A stretch of DNA of 63,719 bases, taken from positions 1 through 63,719 of the IMG/VR virus record IMGVR_UViG_3300043331_000518, one strand, 5' to 3'. The notes under the pieces were generated by a model that saw nothing but the letters and a program-made list of their open reading frames with translations, had not been told where the DNA came from and made no database searches. The position numbers and the translations under genes are program-made. This stretch comes from a virus. Shown piece by piece: positions 44,473-53,527 of this stretch (its first letter is position 1; each line of letters begins with the position of its first letter).

Positions 44473-45941
44473 TGAAGCGTTTGCTGCTCGGGCTCGCGCT
44501 TCTCCTCCTTCCTGCGGGGGTTGAAGCGCAGAACCCCTACGGGACGAAGGCGAACGAGACGCTCAAGCAGATGTTCACGCAGAGCGGGTACTTCGGTCCT
44601 CCGGGATCGGCTGCAGACCCGTTCGCCTGCACAGCCCAGACCAAGAGAAGTACCTACTACAACACCACCAGCGACACGATTCTGTACTGCAACGGGACCG
44701 CGTGGGGGGCATTGGGAGGTGGCGGTAGTCTTCCTGTCTCCGACTCCACTACCATCGTCTGCGACAACGCCGACCCCACGAAGTGCGTCCGCTTCGAGCT
44801 GAGCGGTATCGACACGGCTACGACTCGTGTGGTCACGCTCCCGAACGCCAACACCGTGATGGGGGTGCAGGAATCCGACTCCGGTGGCGCCGGCCACAAT
44901 ACGTGGTTTGGCAACCAGCTTTTTGCTTTCAACAACATCTTCTTGGGCACCTATCTCGCTGCCAACGGTGCCCAGACCCCGGACGTGTTCGCAATCCAGG
45001 CCGGGCTCAATGGGTTCAGCACCGGTGTCCTCATAATCGATCACGCGAACAGCACGTTCGACTTCGCTCATGCCGCTCCGGCGCACCCTACCCTCTGGAT
45101 TCACTCCGCAAACCAGAACACGACTCAGTGGATCGGCTTCAACCACGACGGCACGAACGGGCAGATCGCTACGGGAACTGGGGGCGTCAACTTCATCGCT
45201 GCAGGGACCAACGTCCGTATGTTCTGGGAGGGGGCCAACGTTGGGCTGTTGAATCTGAGTGCGGCACATGGGTACTGCATCTCCAGTGCTACCGCCCCGA
45301 CCAGCGCCGACGGTGACACTTGCTGGTACCGACAAGCGGCTGACCAGTTTCAGTTCGGAGAGGACAAGGCCACCCCAGACAACACCTGGATCAAGGCGGG
45401 GGATGGAAGCGGCACCAACGTTGTAGGCGCGGAGTTGGCACTGAGTGGTGGCGCCTCCACAGGTAACGCCCGTGGTGGCGCGCTGAGGCTACTCACCGCT
45501 CCATCTGGAGCCTCCAGCGGGACCCTCAACACTTCGCGCACCCGTGCGTGGTACGAGGCGCAGTGCGAGACGCTCACCGACAACACCGCGACCACGCTCT
45601 TTACCTATGCGCTCGGGAACGACACGGGGGGCGGGGGTACCGGCAACTACTGCGTACGCGCTCGCGATGCCACGAACGAGCAGGCGGAGTGTGGGGAGTT
45701 CCACTTCGCTGGGGTGGACATCACGGCGGGGGCCGGAGGCGAGACCTGCGTTACCCCCGCCAACAAGGACGGCTCTCTCCAGTCCCTATCAGCCGGCACC
45801 CTTGCCATCAGCTTTCAACAGTCTACGGGTACCGACCTCTGCAACGTTCGCGTCACCTCCGACACCTCGCTCACCACTACGCTCCACGAGATCTGCTGGG
45901 CCATCATCCACAACTACGGAACCACGATCACGCCTCAGTAA
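44472..45941 (+). CDS. Fibre-like protein with Sec signal peptide (2)
   Basis: A 489-residue protein. Signal MKRLLLGLALLLLPAGVEAQ, then DPFACTAQTKRSTYYNTTSD and YCNGTAWGAL, a short module also found in the gene at 61221. The remainder is a Gly/Thr/Asn-rich beta-fibre with a C-terminal head. Looks like a tail fibre or spike but with a leader for export. Confidence 0.6.
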   Translation: MKRLLLGLALLLLPAGVEAQNPYGTKANETLKQMFTQSGYFGPPGSAADPFACTAQTKRSTYYNTTSDTILYCNGTAWGALGGGGSLPVSDSTTIVCDNADPTKCVRFELSGIDTATTRVVTLPNANTVMGVQESDSGGAGHNTWFGNQLFAFNNIFLGTYLAANGAQTPDVFAIQAGLNGFSTGVLIIDHANSTFDFAHAAPAHPTLWIHSANQNTTQWIGFNHDGTNGQIATGTGGVNFIAAGTNVRMFWEGANVGLLNLSAAHGYCISSATAPTSADGDTCWYRQAADQFQFGEDKATPDNTWIKAGDGSGTNVVGAELALSGGASTGNARGGALRLLTAPSGASSGTLNTSRTRAWYEAQCETLTDNTATTLFTYALGNDTGGGGTGNYCVRARDATNEQAECGEFHFAGVDITAGAGGETCVTPANKDGSLQSLSAGTLAISFQQSTGTDLCNVRVTSDTSLTTTLHEICWAIIHNYGTTITPQ

Positions 45942-45951
45942 GGAGGTTTCG

Positions 45952-46425
45952 ATGTACAGGCTGCTTCTCTTCCTCGGGTTCCTTGGGCTGTTGGTGGGCC
46001 TCAGCCCTACCTCAGCACAGGCACAGGAGACGTACAACCTCAGCGCGAATGCGACGCAGGCGGCGGATCTGCGACAGCACGTGCTCGCGATGAATCGTGC
46101 CCTGTGCCGCGCAGCCCAGCTCCCGATCTCCTGTACGCAGGGCGATGTCTGCCTTGCCAGAAGTGTGGTGGGAGGAGCGAGTTGCACCGCCGCCAACGCT
46201 CGCGATGCCAACTCTCGCATCTGGCCCGACACCCAGGCTGGCCGCGAAGAGTTCGTCACCTTTCAGTGGGTGCTGCCGCGGTTCCTTGCGGCTCGTGGGA
46301 GCCTGCCCCAACTCCACATCGCGGATTACTGTGACTGGTTCAACAATGTGGCAAACCAGACCCAGCGCAACGCGGATTGCACCAAGATCGGTGCGCCCTC
46401 CCCCTGCACGATCTGCCCCCAGTAG
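45952..46425 (+). CDS. Late protein with Sec signal peptide (3)
   Basis: A 157-residue protein. Signal MYRLLLFLGFLGLLVGLSPT followed by SAQAQ; mature part is helical with eight Cys in pairs, so probably disulfide-bonded. AGGAGG before ATG. No family recognised. Confidence 0.6.
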   Translation: MYRLLLFLGFLGLLVGLSPTSAQAQETYNLSANATQAADLRQHVLAMNRALCRAAQLPISCTQGDVCLARSVVGGASCTAANARDANSRIWPDTQAGREEFVTFQWVLPRFLAARGSLPQLHIADYCDWFNNVANQTQRNADCTKIGAPSPCTICPQ

Positions 46426-46431
46426 GGCCTG

Positions 46432-46797
46432 ATGGACAGCGCCTGGAACTTCAAGGAGAGGGTCACGGATCGGGTGACCTTTGTTGTACGGGATTCGTCG
46501 GGCGCTGCCATTCCACAGGCCTCCTTGACCACCATCACGCTGACCCTCTACGACAAGCTTACCGACGGGATCATCAACTCGCGCAACGACCAGAACGTGA
46601 ACAACGCGAATCAGGTCACTATCGGCGCCGATGGCACCCTCGTGTGGGACACCGTCGCTGCGGACAACGCCATCATCAACCCGAACCTTGCCGTCGAAGA
46701 GCACGTGGCGCTCTTCGAGTGGACGTATAGCGCGGGCGCGAAGGCGGGCAAGCATGAGGCCATCATTCGCGTCGTGAACCTGGGGCAGGTGTCATGA
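46432..46797 (+). CDS. Small structural beta protein
   Basis: A 121-residue protein of Ig-like character: RVTDRVTFVVRDSSGAAIPQ, TTITLTLYDKLTDGIINSRN, VALFEWTYSAGAKAGKHEAI. ATG follows the previous stop closely. No family recognised; perhaps a tail accessory domain. Confidence 0.55.
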   Translation: MDSAWNFKERVTDRVTFVVRDSSGAAIPQASLTTITLTLYDKLTDGIINSRNDQNVNNANQVTIGADGTLVWDTVAADNAIINPNLAVEEHVALFEWTYSAGAKAGKHEAIIRVVNLGQVS

Positions 46798-47222
46798 GTA
46801 GCGCCGTTGTCGAGGAGCCGGAAGCGTCATTGGCGTCGAAGCAGCAGGAGCAGCAGCAGCTCGACTACCCACAGCGTCGCCACCCGGGACGACGCCGTGG
46901 CGACCCCCAGGGGATTCTCCGAAACGAGTGGGTGCGCAAGGCGCTATTGGGCCTCGCTGGTCTAGCAACCACTGCTGCCGGGTACTACTACGACCAGTAC
47001 CAGAAGGTGAAGCAGGACATCATCTCCCACTCCAGCGCGATCTACGAGGTTCGCAAGAACATCGAATTGCTGGAGGGCCGACTCAACCGTGTAGACGCGA
47101 ACAGTTCCGAGCAGCGTCGGGAGCTGAAGGAGGACATCAAGGAGGTGAAGGAGCAGCTCAACGACCTGAACACAAGCCTACGGCGTTGGTTCGAGCGTGC
47201 TGCCAACGAGAACCGCCGGTGA
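46794..47222 (+). CDS. Candidate inner-membrane spanin
   Basis: A 142-residue protein: 48 charged N-terminal residues, one membrane span (KALLGLAGLATTAAGYYYDQ, about 49-66) and a long coiled coil (80-135, HSSAIYEVRKNIELLEGRLN, LKEDIKEVKEQLNDLNTSLR). This topology fits an Rz-type spanin, although the N-terminal cytoplasmic part is long. It is coupled to the lysozyme gene (TGATG). No lipobox-bearing o-spanin is obvious nearby. Confidence 0.5.
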   Translation: MSSAVVEEPEASLASKQQEQQQLDYPQRRHPGRRRGDPQGILRNEWVRKALLGLAGLATTAAGYYYDQYQKVKQDIISHSSAIYEVRKNIELLEGRLNRVDANSSEQRRELKEDIKEVKEQLNDLNTSLRRWFERAANENRR

Positions 47223-47680
47223 TGGACGAGGCACGGCTTCGAGGCCAGCTTGCTGAGCATGAGGGGGTGCGGCGGTTTCCCTACAAGGACACTCTGGGGA
47301 AACTCACTATCGGTGTCGGTCGCAACCTTACCGATCGTGGCATCACCCCCGAGGAGGTCCACTTCCTATTGGCCCACGACGTGGCTATCGTGATCGAGGA
47401 TCTGGACCATCACCTGCCTTGGTGGCGGGCCCTGAGCGAAGTCCGACAGATGGTCTTGGCCGACATGTGCTTCAACCTTGGGGTCTCACGGCTACTTGGG
47501 TTCAGGAACACCTTGCAGATGCTCGCCTCAGGCAACTATGGAGGCACAGCCAAAGGTATGCTCCACTCGAAGTGGGCAAAGCAGGTGGGGCGCCGTGCTC
47601 GTCGATTGGCCCTCATGATGAAGCTCGATACCGAGGTGGCTCTCACCGAGGTAGATGAACTGTTCAAGCAACACTTCTAG
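47222..47680 (+). CDS. T4-type lysozyme (GH24 endolysin)
   Basis: A 152-residue protein. HEGVRRFPYKDTLGKLTIGVG contains the E14-x8-D23-x5-T29 catalytic triad of T4 lysozyme; the C-terminal half is helical with a Lys/Arg-rich region. It cuts peptidoglycan glycan strands at lysis. No signal peptide, so it depends on the holin at 47690. Confidence 0.85.
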   Translation: MDEARLRGQLAEHEGVRRFPYKDTLGKLTIGVGRNLTDRGITPEEVHFLLAHDVAIVIEDLDHHLPWWRALSEVRQMVLADMCFNLGVSRLLGFRNTLQMLASGNYGGTAKGMLHSKWAKQVGRRARRLALMMKLDTEVALTEVDELFKQHF

Positions 47681-47689
47681 GGAGATGAT

Positions 47690-48001
47690 ATGGACGCACA
47701 GGCAATCGCTGTCGTGTCCGGGTCGGTCGTCGCGCTGACGCAGCTCGTGAAGTGGATGGGGCTGGATGATCGCAGAGGGCCGTTTGCGGTGCTCGCCCTG
47801 TCCGGTCTCGGGACCATCATCTGGGCCATCTCGCGTGAGGTGCCCTTTGTGAGGACCGAGCTGTTCACCTTCTTCACCGGCTGGATCATGGTGTCCCTGG
47901 CCGCAGCGGGGGTCTTCGGCTTCACTCGTGCAATGCCCGAGGCCGTGACCAGAACCAAGACGCCGCCGCTTGGAGGCGCGGGCAGCTCCCCCACCATCTA
48001 G
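47690..48001 (+). CDS. Holin
   Basis: A 103-residue protein with three hydrophobic spans (about 5-20, 33-48 and 62-86) and a basic C-terminal end, 9 bases after the lysozyme. This fits a holin that releases the lysozyme. Confidence 0.65.
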   Translation: MDAQAIAVVSGSVVALTQLVKWMGLDDRRGPFAVLALSGLGTIIWAISREVPFVRTELFTFFTGWIMVSLAAAGVFGFTRAMPEAVTRTKTPPLGGAGSSPTI

Positions 48002-48003
48002 AC

Positions 48004-48261
48004 ATGGCGGAAGAGGAAGGACAGGACAGGGTCGATGCGCGGGCTGGCTTGGGGGCCATGCCGCGTCAACTTCGTGGTGTGAACCGCGAGGACGACCCAG
48101 GGTCCATCCCTCCTGACCAGCACTACGACCTCGTGAACGTGCGCAGCATCAATGGGCATTGGCATGTGAGGGGCGGTCAGAGCAAGGCACACGTAGCCGC
48201 CCTCTCTGGTGAGATCTTCGGCATCTTCGACGAAGAATCTAGCCTCGTGGACCTTGCCTGA
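48004..48261 (+). CDS. Truncated paralogue of the next tail protein
   Basis: An 85-residue protein. Residues 25-85 match residues 18-80 of the following gene (shared DPGSIP, VRGGQSKA, LSGEIFGIFDEE-type blocks). It has an intact frame and GTG-free ATG start, and its stop overlaps the next start. A stand-alone duplicate of an N-terminal domain, perhaps a regulator or chaperone of its parent. Confidence 0.6.
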   Translation: MAEEEGQDRVDARAGLGAMPRQLRGVNREDDPGSIPPDQHYDLVNVRSINGHWHVRGGQSKAHVAALSGEIFGIFDEESSLVDLA

Positions 48262-49514
48262 TGGCACGAATCGACCACCGTGTTGGGTTCAACCAGCGGG
48301 GCCCGATCCGTGGGGTGAGCCGCACGGGGGACCCTGGTTCCATCCCCGACAGCCAACTCTGGGACGCTGTCAACGTGAGGATAAACTCGCGAGGTCGGGT
48401 GTTCGTGAGGGGCGGTCAGAGCAAGGCGAACGTTGGGGCACTCACCGGGGAGGTCTTTGGCATCTTCGATGAAGAGGCAGCCTACTACGACTTGGAGGAG
48501 ACGGTCACGCCGCCTCCTGACATCGAGGTGGGTGTGTACCTGCTCCCACTAGCCGATGGCGACCCCCTGGGCCCCTGTCTCTTCATCGACGACGCCGACG
48601 TGCAAACGCAGCTCGACCCGGTTGGTGATGTGCCCGAGGGCGAGTGTCGCGGGTTCACCCAGACAACCCTCGGGATGTTCATGACCTCCGGCCTTAGCGA
48701 CTCCGCAGACGAAAGCCAGCTCAGCTTCATCAATGCGGTGGATCTCCTGGTCAACGAAGAGATCGAGTTCGTGAGGGCAGGAGCGATCGGGCCGCTCACA
48801 GGGCATCCTGGGCTAGGGGCCATCGTAGAGAAGAGCGGGGTTCTCTGGATACCCACCTCGGCTGAGGATGACGAGCTACAGATCTACAAGTACGAGAGCG
48901 GGGTCCTGAGCTTCGTGGACAGCGAAGTCTTGGCAGGTGACGATGGGAACCCAACCGACAGTCCCATGTGGGGGGCTCTCTTGGGCGACCATATCGTGAT
49001 GCGTGGGAAGCTGAACGACGATGGGGTGACGCTCACCTACTACGTGGCTACCTACCATACGGGGACCGGAGTGTGGACCCACTACGCGCTCCCTGCTGGG
49101 GAGATCATCCTCGGGTCACCATTCGTTGCCATCACCTTTGGTGCCAACGTCTATTTCTGGATCTCGGGTGGAAAGGTCTGCAAGTTCGACGGTTCTGCAG
49201 TGACAGTGGAGTACACAGCACCTGGAGGCACCACACCACCCACCGCCAACGCCTGGGTCCTGTACGGCGGCAACCTCTACACCGTCGCCAACCAGGGAGG
49301 CCAAGCCTTCCTTACTCGCTTCAACGGTTCAAGCTGGACTGAGGTGTTCACCTTCGATGTTGGACTCGGTGCGTGTGTCGGCCTCGCCACCGATGGCACC
49401 ACCATGTACGCCCTCTTCGGTGTGGATTACGCGAAGTCGGTTGATCCCGAGGTTGACTGGGACGACTTCGGTGTGGCTACCCAGTTCGCGTTCTTGGGGT
49501 TCAACGCAGCATGA
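48261..49514 (+). CDS. Tail structural protein
   Basis: A 417-residue protein. After the shared N-terminal block it is all-beta, with repeated Trp/Gly-containing blades (GVLWIPTSAEDDELQIYKYE, WTHYALPAGEIILGSPFVAI, AWVLYGGNLYTVANQGGQAF), suggesting a propeller. Stop overlaps the next gene. Probably a tail hub or stabilisation protein. Confidence 0.6.
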   Translation: MARIDHRVGFNQRGPIRGVSRTGDPGSIPDSQLWDAVNVRINSRGRVFVRGGQSKANVGALTGEVFGIFDEEAAYYDLEETVTPPPDIEVGVYLLPLADGDPLGPCLFIDDADVQTQLDPVGDVPEGECRGFTQTTLGMFMTSGLSDSADESQLSFINAVDLLVNEEIEFVRAGAIGPLTGHPGLGAIVEKSGVLWIPTSAEDDELQIYKYESGVLSFVDSEVLAGDDGNPTDSPMWGALLGDHIVMRGKLNDDGVTLTYYVATYHTGTGVWTHYALPAGEIILGSPFVAITFGANVYFWISGGKVCKFDGSAVTVEYTAPGGTTPPTANAWVLYGGNLYTVANQGGQAFLTRFNGSSWTEVFTFDVGLGACVGLATDGTTMYALFGVDYAKSVDPEVDWDDFGVATQFAFLGFNAA

Positions 49515-51172
49515 GCAACCTCATCACCACGAGGACTGCGGGCACCAACGTGGCTCGCCTCTACGCGAACCCGCCCGGAACCTCGACATTTACCGAGATC
49601 ACGGTTCCTGTGGGAACCACCGGCCTCTACCGCAGGCCCTCCGTGGTCCAGATGAAGCGGCGCTACGGGATCGTAGGGCAGGTGACCCCGAGCGTGATGG
49701 TGGCCGAGGATGACACTGCCCACAAGATGCACCTCAATGCCCCGAGCGCGGCGCCTGGGCTCGCGGCGGCAGGGGGCGGCACCATCCCCGCAGCCAACTT
49801 CATCGGGTACCAGAACTTCAGGCACAAGATCGGCGGCATCCTGATCCACCAAGGGAACCTTTCACCGGGGTCCTCGATCGTGGCCCTCAGCGGTACTCAG
49901 CAGCGATCGTGGTCGAGCATCGCGAACGCAGGGGCTGATGCCCGCACCACCCACGTAGGCCTGTGGGTCTCCGAGAACGGGGGCATCCCGAAGTTCGTCA
50001 CCGAAGTCACCTACGGGACCACCACACTCACCGAGGACATCCAGGCCTACGGTGACTTCTGGCTCGTCACCAGCGCGGGTCTCGTGTCGAGTGGCCGTGG
50101 AACCCTCGGCTACATGCGCTTCCTGGCGAAGTACCACAACCGTGCATGGTTCGGGGGTGGCGATCCGGCCTATCGTATCTGGTTCTCTGAGCTGAACGAG
50201 TTCGAGAGTGTAGGCCCCAACAACTTCAGGGACACCTTGGGCCTCGAAACGGTCACCGGATTGGCTGAGCGTGAGGACCAGCTCCTCATCTTCACCCAAG
50301 GCAACACCCAGCAGATCCAGGGCTACGTCAACCAGGACTTCGTCATGTCGTACTCGAATAGGGACGTAGGGTGCATCTCCCACTTCGGTGTCAAAAAGAT
50401 CAACGGGAAGCTCTGGATTCCCGCGCTCGATGGCATATGGGTGATGGACGGCGGGTGGCGCTATGCGATGGACGACCTGCGTACCTACTGGGCTGCGGCC
50501 TTCAAGGCGGACTCGCGCAACTACCAGAACTGCGTAGGAGAGGTGGACCGCGAGACGCACACCTACAAGCTCCTGATCCCGGGTGCCAACTCCTTCTACT
50601 ACGTCGGCCACTACCTCGCCATGGAAGCGGCGATGGGAGGTGCTGACGTGCAGCCCTGGTGGTCCTTCGACTACCGAACCCGCAAGGACACCACGGTGGG
50701 CCTGTTGCGGGATGGGGACGGGCGCGCCCACATCCACACAGGCAGCTCGGATGGCTTCGTCAGGCGCGAGAACGTGCCTACCGATGGCACCGATGACAGC
50801 GACTCCTTCGAGAAGGAGTACAAGGTCCAGACCAAGATCTACTTCATGGGGGATCAGGCGGGTGGTCGGGCTCGGGGCAAGAGTGGGCGCGAGATCACCC
50901 TCTACGTGCGGAGCGAATCGGCACCCTTGGTGACCCGGGCCTACTCGGGGGACGACACCGCCTACGACGGCAAGCCTACCTGGGGGCCACACACCCTGAA
51001 CATGCGGAAGGTGGCGGGGGCAGTGCCCAAGACCAGCAAGATGATCCGGCCTAGGGGTCTGAGCGGTAAGGGGATTGGGCTTGAGATTCGAGGCCGGCGC
51101 AGTGTAGACTTCGAGTATCGAGGCCAGTCCCTAGCGACGAGCGCAGGCCCCGCTCGTCATGGGAGGAGCTGA
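49511..51172 (+). CDS. Tail tube/stabilisation-type protein
   Basis: A 553-residue protein. Propeller-like repeats and an RAWFGGGDPAYRIWFSELNE segment followed by QLLIFTQGNTQQIQGYVNQD resemble podoviral stabilisation/tubular proteins such as P22 gp10-type. Gene order (capsid, then this, then ejection-type proteins) fits. Confidence 0.6.
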   Translation: MSNLITTRTAGTNVARLYANPPGTSTFTEITVPVGTTGLYRRPSVVQMKRRYGIVGQVTPSVMVAEDDTAHKMHLNAPSAAPGLAAAGGGTIPAANFIGYQNFRHKIGGILIHQGNLSPGSSIVALSGTQQRSWSSIANAGADARTTHVGLWVSENGGIPKFVTEVTYGTTTLTEDIQAYGDFWLVTSAGLVSSGRGTLGYMRFLAKYHNRAWFGGGDPAYRIWFSELNEFESVGPNNFRDTLGLETVTGLAEREDQLLIFTQGNTQQIQGYVNQDFVMSYSNRDVGCISHFGVKKINGKLWIPALDGIWVMDGGWRYAMDDLRTYWAAAFKADSRNYQNCVGEVDRETHTYKLLIPGANSFYYVGHYLAMEAAMGGADVQPWWSFDYRTRKDTTVGLLRDGDGRAHIHTGSSDGFVRRENVPTDGTDDSDSFEKEYKVQTKIYFMGDQAGGRARGKSGREITLYVRSESAPLVTRAYSGDDTAYDGKPTWGPHTLNMRKVAGAVPKTSKMIRPRGLSGKGIGLEIRGRRSVDFEYRGQSLATSAGPARHGRS

Positions 51173-51954
51173 TGGCGTTTCGCGGTGTCGGCACTACCCA
51201 ACGCGCCCCTTCGGCTGGGGTTGGACAGGGGGTCCGAGGCCAAACCCCCGGACTCCTGCCGGCCCCGATCCTTTTTGGGGCTGGAACCACTCAGCCCCAG
51301 ACTCAAACCCTCACCTTCAGGCAGCCTGCAGCCGCAGCCCCTGCGGCTGCACCAGCCCCAGGTGCTGCCGGGTCCGCTGCGGTATCCTCGGCACCCAACC
51401 CGTACCTCCAGAACGTCTACCACGCCAACGTGCAGGACGCGAACACCACGCTCGGGGCCGACCCCCTGCTCACGGAGCAGGTACAGAACCTGCGTTCACG
51501 TATCAGCAACGACCCCACTCAGGCGGCAATCCGAGCGGCCACTGTGGGCATCGAGGACAACCTCGCGACCATGCTCCAGCGGAACAGGGAGCGTGCGGCA
51601 GCGATGGGCGGCTCAGGTGGTGGTGGCGAGATCGAAGGCGCCCAGAACCTCGAAGACGCGGCCAAGCGCGACATCGCGAGGGCCTCTACCGACATCGCGC
51701 TCAACCGCCAAGACGCCATCGATCGCCTGATCCTGGGGGGCAGCACCATCATGGCGGCTCCCGGGCAGCGTGAGATCCTTGGACGGCAGCTTCGGCAGGG
51801 CTCTCTCGCGCAGGCCGGCGCCGCCGCCTCCAACATCGCGGGAAACCAGCAGGCAGCACAGCAGTTCGGCGCCAACCTCGCCCAGGTTGAGGCAGAGATG
51901 GCGATGCAGCAGCAGCAAGCAATGCTGCAGCTCTACAACTCCCTCTGGAGGTAG
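51172..51954 (+). CDS. Ejection-type or tail accessory protein
   Basis: A 260-residue protein, Ala/Gln-rich helical, with low-complexity Pro/Ala stretch near 50-75 and a Gln-rich C-terminus (AEMAMQQQQAMLQLYNSLWR). Such helical, disordered proteins precede the big internal protein in podoviruses and may be ejected with DNA. Confidence 0.5.
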   Translation: MAFRGVGTTQRAPSAGVGQGVRGQTPGLLPAPILFGAGTTQPQTQTLTFRQPAAAAPAAAPAPGAAGSAAVSSAPNPYLQNVYHANVQDANTTLGADPLLTEQVQNLRSRISNDPTQAAIRAATVGIEDNLATMLQRNRERAAAMGGSGGGGEIEGAQNLEDAAKRDIARASTDIALNRQDAIDRLILGGSTIMAAPGQREILGRQLRQGSLAQAGAAASNIAGNQQAAQQFGANLAQVEAEMAMQQQQAMLQLYNSLWR

Positions 51955-51956
51955 CC

Positions 51957-52604
51957 ATGGGAGGCTTCTTCGCACATACGGGGTACGGCGGCGACGGGAC
52001 GGTCCGTACCGTTGCTGGTGGCCCCAAGGTCCCTCAGCTCAACCTCGCGGCCCTCATCGCGGCTCGGGAAGCGGAGCGGCGTGAGGATCGTGCCAGCGCG
52101 AAGAAGCTGCAGGCAGCGCAGCTCAAGGCGATGAGGGAGATCCAGAACCCGAAGGCAGCCAAGGCCACGCCCAACCCACTGGAGCACCTTCAGGCGCAGG
52201 TGGCACAACAGGCACTCCGCGGTCGGCCGGTGTTCACCAAGACGGTGGGTGGCCCCGGCATGACCGGAGGCACCATCCGACTCAACCAGTGGGAGCCCGG
52301 AGCCTCATTCGCCGGCTACGAAGCAGACTTGGGCTCAGGCCCTGCATCAGCGGCAGTAGCCGCTCCTGGGATGAGCAGGGCTGCCCTCGACGCCAGCCCA
52401 CCCATCGCGCAGGCGGGGCGGATCGGCGCGCCCGCCATGGACGAGAACGGCGTCTTCATCGCAGAGACGCCACTCGGAGCTGGGGGTATGGTCCCCACTT
52501 TCGATAACCGGAGGCTCGCCCTCGCGCTCCAGCAGAGCGACGCCGACTACTACGGGCGGCGTACCGCGCAGCCCTGGTGGCTCACCGCGGCGGTGGGGAG
52601 GTAG
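51957..52604 (+). CDS. Ejection-type accessory protein
   Basis: A 215-residue protein: an N-terminal helix (LNLAALIAAREAERREDRAS), a Gly/Pro middle and an C-terminal NRRLALALQQSDADYYGRRT. ATG follows GGTAGCC. No family recognised; grouped by position and composition. Confidence 0.5.
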   Translation: MGGFFAHTGYGGDGTVRTVAGGPKVPQLNLAALIAAREAERREDRASAKKLQAAQLKAMREIQNPKAAKATPNPLEHLQAQVAQQALRGRPVFTKTVGGPGMTGGTIRLNQWEPGASFAGYEADLGSGPASAAVAAPGMSRAALDASPPIAQAGRIGAPAMDENGVFIAETPLGAGGMVPTFDNRRLALALQQSDADYYGRRTAQPWWLTAAVGR

Positions 52605-52607
52605 GCC

Positions 52608-53513
52608 ATGCCGATCATCGTTGGCCCAGGGAACAGAATCATCCGGCTCCCCTACGGCAATGAAGACGAAGGGCTGCTGCCGGCGCCAACGCTGCCCACT
52701 CCCAGGCGCGCTGGGCACGCGGTAGGTGCCGCCGTGCGTGGCACTGGAGTCGAGATGGGGCGAGCGCTCGGCCGCACCGCGGGCGACATCGGAACCGGCA
52801 TCCGCCGCCTTGTGTCGCCATTCGCGGCGGCAGGTGCAGGGCTGCTCGGGGGCCTCCTGGGCGAAGACCTCATGGCTGCTCCTCCCGAGACCACCAAGCC
52901 CAACGCCACACCGAGCCCGGCTGCGACCACACAGCCGGCCCAGCCCGTTGAGCTTCGAGGCCCGGATGCGGGTGCAGGCCCACCGAGCGGTCGTCCCAAG
53001 GATCGCCAGCCCTTCTCTACCACGAGCCGAACGGAGGGTGGTCTGCAGGAGCCAGGGCCAGCGACGGCCAGCTCGGCCGGCGGTGGGCGCACGCCTCGTG
53101 TCTATACCAACGCGGATCTGGACCGGGTACGAGCGGAGGGGCCCTCTCGGGGCGGCTTCGTCCAGGCTACCGCAGGGCCCGCAGTCGATGAGGCGAACCT
53201 GGAAGAGGCAGCCAGGGGGCTCGCAGCGACGCAGCTCAAGGCGCGCACCGCAGACCCGCTCGGGATGGGCATGTACCGCGAGAGGCTGCAGATCGAATCG
53301 GACGCCCGCAACGCACCGCTCATCAAGCAGCGGCAGGCAGCCGAGAAGCTGCGTGCGGAGTTCCGTGCGGACGTGGCGGCAGCCAGGGCAAGCGGGCGCC
53401 CCGATGTGGACGCGCTTATCGAGAGCATGACCCAGCAGCACCTGCTCGACCTCGCAGCGCTTGGGCTCCGCGACATCTACGATCCTCGCGTTGCAGCCAT
53501 GGGCGGTCTCTAG
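52608..53513 (+). CDS. Ejection-type accessory protein with membrane-active segment
   Basis: A 301-residue protein. Residues 65-88 are hydrophobic and Gly/Ala-rich (SPFAAAGAGLLGGLLGED) and could insert in a membrane. The middle is disordered and the C-terminal 100 residues are charged helices (EANLEEAARGLAATQLKART). Fits a pore-forming or ejected internal protein. Confidence 0.5.
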   Translation: MPIIVGPGNRIIRLPYGNEDEGLLPAPTLPTPRRAGHAVGAAVRGTGVEMGRALGRTAGDIGTGIRRLVSPFAAAGAGLLGGLLGEDLMAAPPETTKPNATPSPAATTQPAQPVELRGPDAGAGPPSGRPKDRQPFSTTSRTEGGLQEPGPATASSAGGGRTPRVYTNADLDRVRAEGPSRGGFVQATAGPAVDEANLEEAARGLAATQLKARTADPLGMGMYRERLQIESDARNAPLIKQRQAAEKLRAEFRADVAAARASGRPDVDALIESMTQQHLLDLAALGLRDIYDPRVAAMGGL

Positions 53514-53527
53514 GAGGAGGTCTACTT

